Assembly (NCBI RefSeq): GCF_004357995.1
Contig: NZ_SMTK01000003.1
Location: 372,001 to 436,000, forward strand
Origin: Arthrobacter crusticola
GTDB lineage: Bacteria > Actinomycetota > Actinomycetes > Actinomycetales > Micrococcaceae
Reading direction: 5' to 3'
DNA: 64,000 nucleotides
This document shows, in pieces, positions 49,439 through 58,731 of the stretch (position 1 is the stretch's first letter; each line of letters starts with the position of its first letter). Under the pieces are notes generated by a model. It ran no database searches. It saw only the letters and a program-made list of their open reading frames with translations, and was not told the DNA's origin. The position numbers and the translations under genes are program-made.

Positions 49439-50935
49439 ATGGATGAGTCAATGGGGAAATTTTTGTCCGACTTCGCTGCCCTGGTCGAGCTGGCGCAGGC
49501 GCAGGGACCGCGCGGTCCCCAGGGCGAACAGCTTGTCCCGATCCTGAGCGCACACCTCGGGCGCCCGGCACACGAGGTTCCGGTGGTCCTCGAACAGGTT
49601 CCGTCCCACCGCTTCGTGGACCTCGACATCTTCCTGGCCGGAGAGGCCGGAAAGGACCCGGCCGCCCGGCTCGTCGGCATCGGCGGGGGAGACCAGCGCC
49701 ACCATCTATCCCTGAGCGACATGCTCCAGCAGCAGCAGTTCTTCCCGCGGCTTCCGCTCTCCCAGCCCGACTATACGAACGTGGCCGTAGGCCCCGACGC
49801 CCAGCGGCAGGCCGTCGCGCTGGGCGTCTGGCTGTTCACCCGGGACGGAGTCCCGCTGGTGGTTCTCCAGCGCACCGCGAGCCCGCAGTACGGCCGGATG
49901 ACCGCATCGCTCGAGGTCCTCGCGCCGGACCCGGGCGCAACGGCCGCATTCCTCGCCGAGCTGCGCCGGCAGCTGGAGAGCGACAGCGTGCTCAAGGGCC
50001 AGGTGATCTCCCTGAGGATGGACGACTTCGGGCAGGGAAGCGCCGGTGTCACCTTCCACCACCGCCCGGCGCTCGGAGAGGCGGACGTGATCCTGCCCGA
50101 GGGCCTCCTGCAAAGGATTTCCGACCATGCGGTGGGCATCGCGGCCCACCGCGCGGCGTTGAAGGCCCTGGGTCAGCACCTCAAGCGCGGAATCCTGCTG
50201 TACGGGCCGCCGGGCACGGGAAAGACCCACACCGTGCGCTACCTGCTCGGCCGGACCGAGGGGACGACGGCGATCCTGCTCTCGGGCGGCACCCTTGCCT
50301 TCGTGAGCGAGGCCGCCCGGATGGCCCGCGCCCTTCAGCCCTCGGTGGTGGTCCTTGAGGACTGCGACCTGATTGCCGAGGACCGCAGCTACGGCCACGG
50401 CCCCCAGCCCCTGTTGTTCGAGGTGCTCGACGCCATGGACGGGCTTGACGATGACGCCGACGTCACTTTCGTCCTGACGACGAACCGGGTGGATATGCTC
50501 GAACGGGCGCTGGCCGAACGTCCGGGCCGGGTCGATCTCGCGGTGAACATTCCGCTTCCCTCCGAGCGCGAGCGCATCGAGCTGCTCCGCCTTTACTCAC
50601 GCAGGATCCGCTTCAGCGAGGAGGCGCTGGCCGCGGCCGCCGCACGCATCGAAGGAACCACCGCGTCCTTCGTCCGGGAACTCGTGCGCCGGGCCGTGCT
50701 CGGGGCCCAGCTGGCCGGCGCCGAGCTCTCCGATGTCCATCTTGAGGCGGCGGTGGCGGAACTGATGGCCGACGGCGCCACCCTGACCCGCAGCCTGCTC
50801 GGGAGCCAGCACTCCCCGGGCTCCCCGGTGGGGCAGGGCCATTCTGCTGAGCCCGGCGTCGCGCCCGGCCCCGGGTTCTTCCCGGGCCAGGAGTATCCGC
50901 CGGGAGACTGGTCCCACCACGGCCCGATGGGATGA
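49439..50935 (+). CDS. AAA ATPase with unknown N-terminal domain
   Basis: A 498-residue protein. Residues about 1-225 form no domain I recognise (DFAALVELAQAQGPRG at the start, then GVWLFTRDGVPLVVLQR). The AAA module has Walker A YGPPGTGKTHTVRYLL (256-263 core), Walker B VVVLEDCD (303-310), sensor 1 LTTNR (346-350), and arginine fingers in AERPGRVD. A helical lid follows, and the C-terminus is Gly/Pro/His-rich. LED in Walker B recalls the BCS1/Cdc48-like classical clade. It may remodel a protein or RNP complex. The divergent NYN-LOTUS gene is its closest partner candidate. Confidence 0.85.
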   Translation: MDESMGKFLSDFAALVELAQAQGPRGPQGEQLVPILSAHLGRPAHEVPVVLEQVPSHRFVDLDIFLAGEAGKDPAARLVGIGGGDQRHHLSLSDMLQQQQFFPRLPLSQPDYTNVAVGPDAQRQAVALGVWLFTRDGVPLVVLQRTASPQYGRMTASLEVLAPDPGATAAFLAELRRQLESDSVLKGQVISLRMDDFGQGSAGVTFHHRPALGEADVILPEGLLQRISDHAVGIAAHRAALKALGQHLKRGILLYGPPGTGKTHTVRYLLGRTEGTTAILLSGGTLAFVSEAARMARALQPSVVVLEDCDLIAEDRSYGHGPQPLLFEVLDAMDGLDDDADVTFVLTTNRVDMLERALAERPGRVDLAVNIPLPSERERIELLRLYSRRIRFSEEALAAAAARIEGTTASFVRELVRRAVLGAQLAGAELSDVHLEAAVAELMADGATLTRSLLGSQHSPGSPVGQGHSAEPGVAPGPGFFPGQEYPPGDWSHHGPMG

Positions 50936-50995
50936 GTCCCGTCGGAGCCCGGGACTCCTAGACTGGAAGTCATCGCCTATGGAGAGGGATCCTTC

Positions 50996-51859
50996 GTGTC
51001 TGCTATACCCGATGCCCCGGGGCAGGAAGCGTCGTGGCAGGAGCTCGCGCCCGGCATCCGCGTCCTTGCGCTTCCCGGCTTCGCCGCGAACATCGGCTTC
51101 GTCCTCGGTTCCGAGCGCGGGCTGATCATTGACACCGGGGCGGGGCCCCGGCAGGCGGAGCAGATTCTCCGCAGCGTCCGGGAAGTGACGGACCTGCCGC
51201 TGGCCGCCGTCATCACCCATGCACACGGCGATCACTACTTCGGAAACAGCTACCTGGCCGCGCACGGGGTCGAGCAGATCTGGGCCACCTCGCGCTGCAG
51301 CGAGGTGATGCTCGCCGGCGGCGCGCAGCAGCGTGCACTCGTCGGCGGGGTGGAACCCGAGATGGCCGCCGGAGAAGGCCCGCACACCGAACTCGTGGCT
51401 GCGACCCGCCTGGTCGACGGCAAGCCGGTGGACCTCAATCTGGGCGGCATCCAGGTCACCCTGTTCCATCTCGGCCGAGGCCACACCGACCACGACCTCC
51501 TGGTGGGCGCCGGCAACGTCCTCTTCACCGGTGACCTCGTCGAGGAGGGCGCCGATCCGGCCTTCGAGGACTCGTTCCCCACCGACTGGATCCGGACGCT
51601 CGGAAAGATCACGGCGCTCGAGGACCTCTACGACGTCTTCGTTCCCGGGCATGGCGCTCCCGTGGATGTGCGGTTCGTCAGCACGCAGATGGAAAAGATG
51701 CGCGCGGCCATCCGGGTCACCAAGATCGCCATGGACGAGGCCTCTATCGACATGACCAAGGCGGTCCCGCTCCTGCCCTACAGCCCGGAACGTTCACGGG
51801 TGCTGCTGGACAGGCTTCGGACGCTCGCCCACTGGAAGTGGCTCTCCCGTCAGCCCTAA
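50996..51859 (+). CDS. MBL-fold metallo-hydrolase
   Basis: A 287-residue metallo-beta-lactamase-fold hydrolase. Metal ligands are in ITHAHGDHYFGNSY, FHLGRGHTDHDLLVG, FTGDLVEEGADPAF and FVPGHGAPVDV. This arrangement fits the subfamily that includes quinoprotein relay system proteins and lactonase-like enzymes; the substrate is unknown. GTG 50996 follows GAGAGGGATC. The stop codon overlaps the convergent PAP2 stop (TAA/TAG on opposite strands share bases 51857-51858), so no terminator fits between. Confidence 0.83.
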   Translation: MSAIPDAPGQEASWQELAPGIRVLALPGFAANIGFVLGSERGLIIDTGAGPRQAEQILRSVREVTDLPLAAVITHAHGDHYFGNSYLAAHGVEQIWATSRCSEVMLAGGAQQRALVGGVEPEMAAGEGPHTELVAATRLVDGKPVDLNLGGIQVTLFHLGRGHTDHDLLVGAGNVLFTGDLVEEGADPAFEDSFPTDWIRTLGKITALEDLYDVFVPGHGAPVDVRFVSTQMEKMRAAIRVTKIAMDEASIDMTKAVPLLPYSPERSRVLLDRLRTLAHWKWLSRQP

Positions 51860-52809
51860 GTGCAGGGCCGCGCGGCGGCTTGGTTCGGATGCGGGCGGTC
51901 CCCGGTGATCCGGGCCTGCGAGGTGAAGAGCCAGCCGGCGGCTCCGGCCAGGGTGAATCCGGTGCCCACAATCGAGGCAAGGCCGGCCCAGAAGAACAAC
52001 GGCACGCGCGCCGTCCCGGGGACAGGCGCCGGCCCGATCTGCTGCACCAGGACATAGAGCAGCGCGGAACACACAAGGCCCGCCAGGCCGGCCACCCAGC
52101 AGAGCGCGAGCCACCACCGCGACGACGCCCAGTGGCGGCCGAAGCCGGGCCAGACGTTCCACTCATTGCCGGTGCGCATCACCAGCAGACCGCCCAGGAG
52201 CGTCCACGCCCCCACGACGAGGAGGGCGGCGATCACGTCGGCCGGGCGGTGCCACAGGTTGACGAAGGTCGCGGCACCCGCCAGCACCGAATAGGTTCCG
52301 CCACCGGCCGCCACGAGCGGGCGCCAGCGCGGCGAGGACACCAGGAAGACCGCAGCCACCGCCGACGCCGCCATCGTCGTATGCCCCGACGGTAATGAAT
52401 TGAAGTCCAAGGTCGGGACGCCGCGGTCCGGGCGGTCAAGGACCATGTTTTTGAGGACCTGGGTGGTGAGGTTCGCCCCGGCCACGACACCGAGTGCTAG
52501 AAGCGCCGCAGCCCAGCGCCGCCGGACCAGCGTGACAAACAGGAGGGTTCCCGCGGCGATGACCACGGAGATCAGCGGCAGGTTGTCGAGGAAGCGCAGA
52601 AACGGCAGGGCGCCGTCCGGGGCGGCGGTGTCGGCCTCCGCCCACGCCGATTCATCGGCGAACTGTCCGGTGGTGGTTCGAACGAACAACCAATAGGTCC
52701 AGCCCAGGGCCGTGAAGCACACCGCTGCTCCCAGAACGAACAGCTGGGGGCTGCGTGCCGCCCTGGCCCGCCGACGGGTCCACCGAAGAGGTCCTCGTTG
52801 CAAGGTCAT
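51856..52809 (-). CDS. PAP2-family membrane phosphatase
   Basis: A 317-residue membrane phosphatase of the phosphatidic acid phosphatase 2 superfamily. The three catalytic blocks are VLKNMVLDRPDRGVP (close to KX6RP), SLPSGHTTMAASAVAAV (PSGH) and VNLWHRPADVIAALLVV (final His and Asp). About eight hydrophobic helices surround them, with three extra helices after the third block, so it is longer than the common 220-residue form. Likely substrates are phosphatidic acid or polyprenyl diphosphate. Its start is divergent from menC with 160 bases between. Confidence 0.85.
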   Translation of the reverse strand: MTLQRGPLRWTRRRARAARSPQLFVLGAAVCFTALGWTYWLFVRTTTGQFADESAWAEADTAAPDGALPFLRFLDNLPLISVVIAAGTLLFVTLVRRRWAAALLALGVVAGANLTTQVLKNMVLDRPDRGVPTLDFNSLPSGHTTMAASAVAAVFLVSSPRWRPLVAAGGGTYSVLAGAATFVNLWHRPADVIAALLVVGAWTLLGGLLVMRTGNEWNVWPGFGRHWASSRWWLALCWVAGLAGLVCSALLYVLVQQIGPAPVPGTARVPLFFWAGLASIVGTGFTLAGAAGWLFTSQARITGDRPHPNQAAARPCT

Positions 52810-52969
52810 TCACCAACTGTTCCATATCCGGCTGGAAGTTCCTGAATTGGCTCCCCATCCCGTCGAGTCAGCAGGAAACCACGTTCTCACGGGCTGGAAG
52901 CGTGGTGAGCTGCGGTTTCGGCGGCGGGGGAGGCGCGGCGCGCACTCCAGCGCCACGTAGCCTAGACGC

Positions 52970-53989
52970 GTGAGCACACCCGACCCCCGCGCCCCGTTCC
53001 TCCCCCCGCTGGCAGAGCTTCGGGAGCGTGCGCGCGTCGTCGCAGTGCCCATGCGGGTCCGGTTCCGGGGCGTTATGGTCCGGGAAGCGCTTCTGATCGA
53101 GGGACCCGAGGGCTGGAGCGAGTTCTCCCCGTTCCCCGAGTACGGAGACAGTGAAGCGGCGAGCTGGCTGCGCTCGGCGCTGGAAGCGGGGTGGCAAGGA
53201 TTCCCGGAGCCGGTGCGGCAGCAGGTGCCGGTGAACGCCACGGTCCCGGCGGTGCCCGCCGCTCGTGTCGAGGAGGTCCTGGCCCGCTTCGGCGGCGTCG
53301 GCGCGGTGAAGGTCAAGGTGGCCGAGCAGGGACAGGACCTCGCCCAGGACCATGCCCGGCTAGCCGAGGTGCGCCGGCTGCTGCCCTTGGCGGCGATCCG
53401 CGTCGACGCCAACGGTGGATGGACCGAAGGCGAGGCGCTTGCCGCACTGACGGAGCTCGCCGACTACCGGCTCGAATACGCCGAACAGCCCGTGGCCGAC
53501 ATTCCGGGGCTGCGGGCGGTGCGCAATGAGCTGCGCCGGCGGGAGGTGCCCGTGCTCATTGCCGCCGACGAGAGCGTGCGGCGCGAGGAGGATCCGCTGC
53601 GGGTCGCGCGGGAGGATGCGGCCGACCTGCTCGTGATCAAGGCGGCCCCGCTCGGGGGAGTGCGCAGGGCGCTGGACCTGGTGGCCCGGGCCGGGCTGCC
53701 CGCCGTCGTCAGCTCGGCGCTCGACACCTCCGTGGGCATCCGGGCCGGGGTGGCCCTCGCCGCGGCGCTGCCCGAGCTTCCCTACGCCTGCGGACTCGCT
53801 ACCGTCTCCCTCATGAACGGCGACGTCACCGATGACCCGCTGGTGCCCGACGGCGGGTTCCTTCCGGTCCGCCGGGTCACCGTGTCCCCGGCTCTGCTGG
53901 AGACCTTCGCCGCGCCGGCTGACCGGCGGCAGTGGTGGCTCGACCGGCTCGAGCGGGTTCACCGGGTGCTGGCCGGGGCCGCTGGCTAG
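52970..53989 (+). CDS. menC: o-succinylbenzoate synthase
   Basis: A 339-residue enolase-superfamily enzyme that dehydrates SHCHC to o-succinylbenzoate. The catalytic set is visible: VKVKVAEQGQDLA (KxK), IRVDANGGWTEGEALA (Asp ligand), LEYAEQPVAD (Glu ligand), LIAADESVRR (Asp ligand) and LLVIKAAPLGGVRRAL (second Lys). It supplies the substrate for MenE, encoded 33 kb away with menB and menA. GTG 52970 has no ribosome site; TAGCCT at 52958-52963 lies six bases before it, so leaderless. menD, menF and menH are not in the window. Confidence 0.92.
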   Translation: MSTPDPRAPFLPPLAELRERARVVAVPMRVRFRGVMVREALLIEGPEGWSEFSPFPEYGDSEAASWLRSALEAGWQGFPEPVRQQVPVNATVPAVPAARVEEVLARFGGVGAVKVKVAEQGQDLAQDHARLAEVRRLLPLAAIRVDANGGWTEGEALAALTELADYRLEYAEQPVADIPGLRAVRNELRRREVPVLIAADESVRREEDPLRVAREDAADLLVIKAAPLGGVRRALDLVARAGLPAVVSSALDTSVGIRAGVALAAALPELPYACGLATVSLMNGDVTDDPLVPDGGFLPVRRVTVSPALLETFAAPADRRQWWLDRLERVHRVLAGAAG

Positions 53990-54001
53990 GGGGACCCGGA
54001 G

Positions 54002-54694
54002 TCACCCGGCGAGGGCCGCCGTCACGGCCGCCTCCGCGTGAAGGCGGGTGGTGGCGAACACCGGCAGGTCGGTGTCGTCCGGCCCGATCAGCAGCTCGAT
54101 CTCCGTGCAGCCCAGAATGATGCCCCCGGCGCCCCGTGCGGCCAGGTCCCTCATCACCGCCTGATACCGGCGCCTCGACTCCTCCCGGACGTCACCCAGC
54201 ACCAGTTCGTCGTAGATGATGGCGTTTACCACCGCCTGATCCTCCGGGCCGGGAAGCAGCACCTCGAGTCCATGGGCGGTAAGGCGGTCGATGTAGAAGG
54301 TCTGCTCCATGGTGAATCTCGTGCCGAGCAGCCCCACCGTCCGGAGTCCCGCGGCAAGGACCGCCCGGGCCGCGACGTCGCCCAGGTGGAGCAACGGGAT
54401 GGACACGGCGTCCTCGATGGCTGCCGCCACCTTGTGCATGGTGTTGGTGCACAGCACCAGCAGGTCGGCGCCCGCGTCCTCGATCCGCCGTGCTTCCCCG
54501 GCGAGGATCTCGCCCGCCCGCTGCCAATCACCCCGGACCTGGAGGCGTTCGATCTGCGCGAAGTCAACGGAGATCAGAACGCAGGAGGCCGAGTGCAGGC
54601 CGCCGAGCCGGTCGCGGACCCCCTCATTGATGAGCGAGTAGTAGAGCGCCGAGCTTTCCCAGCTCATCCCGCCGAGCAGGCCAATGCGTTTCAT
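54002..54694 (-). CDS. aspartate/glutamate racemase family protein
   Basis: A 230-residue PLP-independent racemase. It begins KRIGLLGGMSWESSALYYSL, has the first catalytic Cys in DLLVLCTNTMHKVAAAIED and the second in GIILGCTEIELLIGPDD, plus LRTVGLLGTRFTMEQTFY. These place it in the Asp/Glu racemase (YgeA) group, which often acts on broad D/L amino acids. Both catalytic cysteines are present. TACGGT (54706-54701 on the minus strand) lies six bases before ATG 54694: leaderless. It is divergent from the PhoX gene by about 206 bases. Confidence 0.9.
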   Translation of the reverse strand: MKRIGLLGGMSWESSALYYSLINEGVRDRLGGLHSASCVLISVDFAQIERLQVRGDWQRAGEILAGEARRIEDAGADLLVLCTNTMHKVAAAIEDAVSIPLLHLGDVAARAVLAAGLRTVGLLGTRFTMEQTFYIDRLTAHGLEVLLPGPEDQAVVNAIIYDELVLGDVREESRRRYQAVMRDLAARGAGGIILGCTEIELLIGPDDTDLPVFATTRLHAEAAVTAALAG

Positions 54695-54900
54695 GCGCCC
54701 ACCGTAGCGGACCGGGTGGGCATCCGGGAGGTTCGGCGACGGCGGACAGTCCGGATGCGGATGTCGAAGCTGGCGCCGGCGGCCAAGTGTTCCGCCAGGG
54801 TTTCCTGCCCGTTCACCGGCGGGAACGCAGGATGTCGGTTTCCCCCGCCAAGGTCGGACGAGAGTTCAACGCCAGTTCGTCCCCTCGGAAGGCACACCCC

Positions 54901-56958
54901 ATGAGTGAAACCACCCGCCGGCTGCTCCCCATGCTCGGACACACCAAAGGCAAGCGAAGCGCCGTCACCTGTGCCCTGAAGTGCGACAACGCCTGCTCCT
55001 CCGCGGTCTGCAATACCTCGGAGAACAACTACTTCCGCGATGTCGTTTCGGCCGAGTTTTCCCGGCGCAACCTGCTGGGCGCCGGCGCCGCGGGAGCCCT
55101 TACCCTGCTGGTGAGTTCGGCCGTCGGGCCCGGGAAGGGACTGCCGCAGGCGGTTGCCCTGGGCGGGCCGCGGAGCAAGCTCAGCTTTACACCCATCGCA
55201 CCCGTGGACGCCCTCGTGGACGCCATGACAGTTCCTGCAGGCTTCACCTGGAAACCGGTCATCCGGTGGGGCGATCCGTTGTTCTCCAACTCGCCTGTGT
55301 TCGACGCAGGAAACCAGAGCGCGGCGGCCCAGGCCCTCCAGTTCGGCTACAACTGCGACTACACCGACATCCTCGCCCTGCCCGGCAGCAAGGGACGCCG
55401 TGCGGTCCTGTTCGCCAACCACGAGTACACCAACGAGGCCATCATGGTGCCCCCAAGCCTGGCCCCCGCAGAGGTGCGCGGGATCGGCAAGGCCGCCCAC
55501 GGGCTGTCGGTCGTCGAGCTTAAACGTAAGAACACGGCGAAGCCGTGGAGCTACGTCCAGGGCGCGCCCCGGAACCGGCGCTTCCTCACCACGACCCCTT
55601 ACGAACTCACGGGTCCGGCCGCGGGGTCCGACCTGGTGAAAACCATCGACGACCCGGCCGGCCGCACAGTGCTGGGCACGCTCGGGAACTGTGCGGGCGG
55701 CACCACCCCGTGGGGCACCATCCTCTCCGGCGAGGAGAACTTCAACGGGTACTTCGTGAGCGCCGGAATCAGCGCCGGGGACCGCCGGTACGGGCTGGGC
55801 TCCACGCCCACCGTCCGCGGCTGGGAACTCGATGAGGCCCGCTTCGACACCCGGCGACCCGGCTACGAAAACGAGAAGCACCGCTTTGGCTACATCGTGG
55901 AGGTCGACCCGTTCGATCCCACCTCCACGCCCCGCAAGCATTCGGCGCTGGGGCGCTTTAAGCATGAGGGTGCGAACGTGACCATTGCCCCTGACGGCCG
56001 CGTGGTTGCCTATTCCGGGGATGACGAGCGGTTCGATTACCTCTACAAGTTCGTCTCCACGAATACGGTCCAGCCCGGGAACACCCCCGAGGCGCGGCGC
56101 GCGAACATGTCACTGCTCTCCCAGGGCTCGCTGTACGTGGCGAGGTTCCAGGGCAACTCCGTGCCCGAGATCAACGGCGCCGGGGCACTGCCGACCGACG
56201 GCGCGTTCGACGGCGTCGGGGAGTGGCTGCCGCTGCTGCTGGACAATGAATCGGCGGTGCCCGGCATGAGCGCGGCCGAGGTGGCGGTCTTCACGCGCCT
56301 CGCTGCCGACAAGGTGGGCCCCACAAAGATGGACCGGTGCGAGGACGTCGAGCCGAACCCGGTGACCGGCAAGGTGTACGTGGCCTGCACCAACAACACC
56401 AACCGGGGAACCGGCACCAACGCGGCGGCGGACGAGGCGAACCCGCGGACCGCCAACCGCGACGGCCACGTGGTGGAGCTGACCGAGGCCGGTGGCGACG
56501 CTACGGCCACGCGCTTCACCTGGAACCTGCTGCTGGTGTGCGGTGACCCGGCGAAGAATTCCACGGCGTACTTCAGCGGGTATCCCGCCGATAAGGTCTC
56601 CCCGATCAGCTGCCCCGACAACCTCGCCTTCGATTCGGTGGGCAACCTGTGGATCTCCACGGATGGTCAGCCGGGCACCATCGGCTACTGCGACGGCCTG
56701 TTTAAGGTGGCCCTCGAGGGCGCCGAGCGGGGGCGGGTTGAGCAGTTCCTCGCCGTGCCGCGCGACGCCGAGACCTGCGGGCCCATCATCCACGACGACG
56801 AGCGCTCGGTCTTCGTCGCCGTCCAGCACCCGGGGGAGGACGGCACCTGGGCGGCCCAGGTGTCCCGGTTCCCGGACTACGTGCCCGCCGGCGTTCAACC
56901 GGCCCCCGGCCAGGGCGCGCTGCCCCGGCCCTCGGTGGTGCAGGTGTACCGGGGCTGA
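54901..56958 (+). CDS. PhoX-type alkaline phosphatase (DUF839), Tat-exported
   Basis: A 685-residue exported phosphatase. The Tat signal begins about 54 residues in: EFSRRNLLGAGAAGALTLLV with twin Arg at 55-56. The leader before it carries four Cys (24, 28, 32, 37) in TCALKCDNACSSAVCN, a feature of actinobacterial members. The mature part has ILALPGSKGRRAVLFANHEY, GTILSGEENFNGYF and RFKHEGANVTIAPDGRVV, matching PhoX, which uses a Ca/Fe cofactor. It would release phosphate outside. ATG 54901 is 10 bases after GGAAGG. Confidence 0.87.
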   Translation: MSETTRRLLPMLGHTKGKRSAVTCALKCDNACSSAVCNTSENNYFRDVVSAEFSRRNLLGAGAAGALTLLVSSAVGPGKGLPQAVALGGPRSKLSFTPIAPVDALVDAMTVPAGFTWKPVIRWGDPLFSNSPVFDAGNQSAAAQALQFGYNCDYTDILALPGSKGRRAVLFANHEYTNEAIMVPPSLAPAEVRGIGKAAHGLSVVELKRKNTAKPWSYVQGAPRNRRFLTTTPYELTGPAAGSDLVKTIDDPAGRTVLGTLGNCAGGTTPWGTILSGEENFNGYFVSAGISAGDRRYGLGSTPTVRGWELDEARFDTRRPGYENEKHRFGYIVEVDPFDPTSTPRKHSALGRFKHEGANVTIAPDGRVVAYSGDDERFDYLYKFVSTNTVQPGNTPEARRANMSLLSQGSLYVARFQGNSVPEINGAGALPTDGAFDGVGEWLPLLLDNESAVPGMSAAEVAVFTRLAADKVGPTKMDRCEDVEPNPVTGKVYVACTNNTNRGTGTNAAADEANPRTANRDGHVVELTEAGGDATATRFTWNLLLVCGDPAKNSTAYFSGYPADKVSPISCPDNLAFDSVGNLWISTDGQPGTIGYCDGLFKVALEGAERGRVEQFLAVPRDAETCGPIIHDDERSVFVAVQHPGEDGTWAAQVSRFPDYVPAGVQPAPGQGALPRPSVVQVYRG

Positions 56959-56970
56959 GCCCGCCGGGCG

Positions 56971-57579
56971 TTACCCGGCGGGGTAGGGGTGGTCGCGGAG
57001 CAGGCGGGCGAGGTGGGCGGCATTGCGGGCGACACCGGCCGTGGTGGCTGCCACCTTCTCCGGAACGGCGTCGAGGTCCTGGTAGTCGACTGTCTGCATT
57101 GCCTCCCCGACCCAGTAGGTGCCGCCTTGGGCCGGGACGCTGAACCCGACGTCGTTCAGGGCCTGCAGCATGTCGGCGATGGTCTTGTGGGCGCCGTCCT
57201 CGTTGCCTACTACGGCGACCACGCCCACCTTCTGGTACATGGTCGGGCGGCCGGTGTCGTCGGTTTCGGACAGTTCGGCGTCGAGGCGCTCCACCACCCG
57301 CTGGGCGATGCTGCACGGGTGGCCCATCCAGATGGGGGTGGCCAGTACCAGGATGTCCGCGGCGAGGACCTGGGCCCGGATGGCGGGCCAGTCGTCGCCG
57401 GCGCCCATATCCGTCTGCACCCCGGGCATGACATTGTGGTCCACCACCCGCACCGAGGAGGTGGCGACACCCTGGGTGGCCAGTTCCTGGAGAACATGAT
57501 GTGCCATGAGGTCACTGCTTGAGGGTTCCGGAGACGGGGTGAGTGAACATATCAGGGCGACGGCGGAAAGCTCGGTCAT
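56971..57579 (-). CDS. flavodoxin-like NAD(P)H-dependent oxidoreductase
   Basis: A 202-residue FMN-binding reductase. AVALICSLTPSPEPSSSDL is the phosphate-binding loop, ILVLATPIWMGHPCSIAQR the flavin-ring region, and VGVVAVVGNEDGAHKTIADM the third loop, as in the WrbA/NADPH-dependent FMN reductase group. AAGGACC precedes ATG 57579. Products of this type reduce quinones or nitro compounds; the substrate here is unknown. Its stop is 12 bases from the convergent PhoX stop. Confidence 0.83.
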   Translation of the reverse strand: MTELSAVALICSLTPSPEPSSSDLMAHHVLQELATQGVATSSVRVVDHNVMPGVQTDMGAGDDWPAIRAQVLAADILVLATPIWMGHPCSIAQRVVERLDAELSETDDTGRPTMYQKVGVVAVVGNEDGAHKTIADMLQALNDVGFSVPAQGGTYWVGEAMQTVDYQDLDAVPEKVAATTAGVARNAAHLARLLRDHPYPAG

Positions 57580-57734
57580 GGCGGTCCTTCCCGGGTTATG
57601 GAACAAGAAGTGGGGAAACGGGCCGGCCACCGCGGGGGCGGGGAAGCCCCGACGGTGGCCGGTGGTGCCGGTTCGGATCAGGATAGACCTGACCCGTGCC
57701 GGATCGTACTGGTGATGCTCAGATGCGGTGCTGC

Positions 57735-58505
57735 TTACGCCTGATCGGTGCTGCGGCGGCGGACCATGTAGGTTCCACCTGCTGCTGCGGCCAGGACGAG
57801 GCCCCCGCCGAGGGCAAGGGCACCGACGTTGGATCCGGTCTCCTGGGTGGCTCCCGTGTCAGCGCCACCGTTGGGCATGGCGCCCATCTGCGAGGCGACA
57901 AGGGTTCCACACAGTGCCGGTGAGGTCGCTGCCAGCGGAAGGTCCGGGGTCAGGTCGCTCTTGGCTTCCTGGGCGGCCGGGCTCAGGGTTGCGGGGTCAA
58001 GACCGTGCACGACGACGACAGCGGTGCCGGCTTCGAGGGCGGCCTTGGTGTCGGCGTTGACCTCGAAGGTGCGCTGGATGGTGTAGCTGCCGCCCTGGCC
58101 GCCGAGCTTGACGTTCAGGCCCTCTTCGGGACCGGTGCCGCCGCTGGTGGACAGCGTGGTCACGATTCCGCCGTAGGAGGGGGCGCCTTCAGTGGTGTTG
58201 ACCACGCCGTCACCGTTGGTGTCGGCAGCGGGGGTCGGGCAGACGCCCTCGGCGCCGCCGTGGATGTGCTGGACGTGGGGGTAGGGTCCGTCCATGAAGG
58301 TCTCGGCGAGGCCGGAGACCTGCAGGTTGACCGTCGCCTGGTCGCCCTTGACGTCGACGGTGATGGTGCCCGCGCCGGTGCTGCCGTTGAGCTGGCCCAG
58401 AGTGGAGGAGTAGGAGCCGTCCGCCGCCAGGGCAGGGGCGGCGGAGAGGGCCAGCATGCCGAGGGCGAGGGAGGGTACTGCGAGGAGCCGCATGTTCTTG
58501 TTCAT
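57735..58505 (-). CDS. secreted CHRD-domain protein with C-terminal membrane anchor
   Basis: A 256-residue exported protein. A Sec signal covers residues 1-28 (LLAVPSLALGMLALSAAPALA). The CHRD domain follows: YSSTLGQLNGSTGAGTITVD, PHVQHIHGGAEGVCP with paired His, and TAVVVVHGLDPATLSP. A C-terminal helix (GALALGGGLVLAAAAGGTYM) with an RRRS tail comes after TQETG, which looks like a degenerate sorting signal but does not match LPxTG or LAxTG. Function is unknown. ATG 58505 is preferred to a TTG nine bases upstream. A perfect palindrome lies at 58661-58676. Confidence 0.83.
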   Translation of the reverse strand: MNKNMRLLAVPSLALGMLALSAAPALAADGSYSSTLGQLNGSTGAGTITVDVKGDQATVNLQVSGLAETFMDGPYPHVQHIHGGAEGVCPTPAADTNGDGVVNTTEGAPSYGGIVTTLSTSGGTGPEEGLNVKLGGQGGSYTIQRTFEVNADTKAALEAGTAVVVVHGLDPATLSPAAQEAKSDLTPDLPLAATSPALCGTLVASQMGAMPNGGADTGATQETGSNVGALALGGGLVLAAAAGGTYMVRRRSTDQA

Positions 58506-58660
58506 GGAGATCAATTTCCTTCACTGTGCGGTGAGCGCACATCTTGGGATGTGCTTATAGGGTGTTCGGCGGGCCCTTCGGCGCGGATTGGTTGATCGGG
58601 GAAATAACCAAGAAATATTCAGCAGCCTTACCGTGTGCCGCATGTGACGGCTGTTTTCCG

Positions 58661-58676
58661 GCGAAAAACTTTTCGC
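58661..58676. promoter_or_regulatory. GCGAAAA-N2-TTTTCGC palindrome between CHRD gene and a small gene
   Basis: A perfect 7-base inverted repeat with a 2-base centre, 156 bases before the CHRD start and 56 bases before the divergent small gene. Looks like a dimeric repressor site; regulator unknown. Confidence 0.55.
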
Positions 58677-58731
58677 TGTTACAGGTGATTCGTTTGTTGC
58701 GCATGGTCCCAGCGTGCAGGAGCATATCCCT

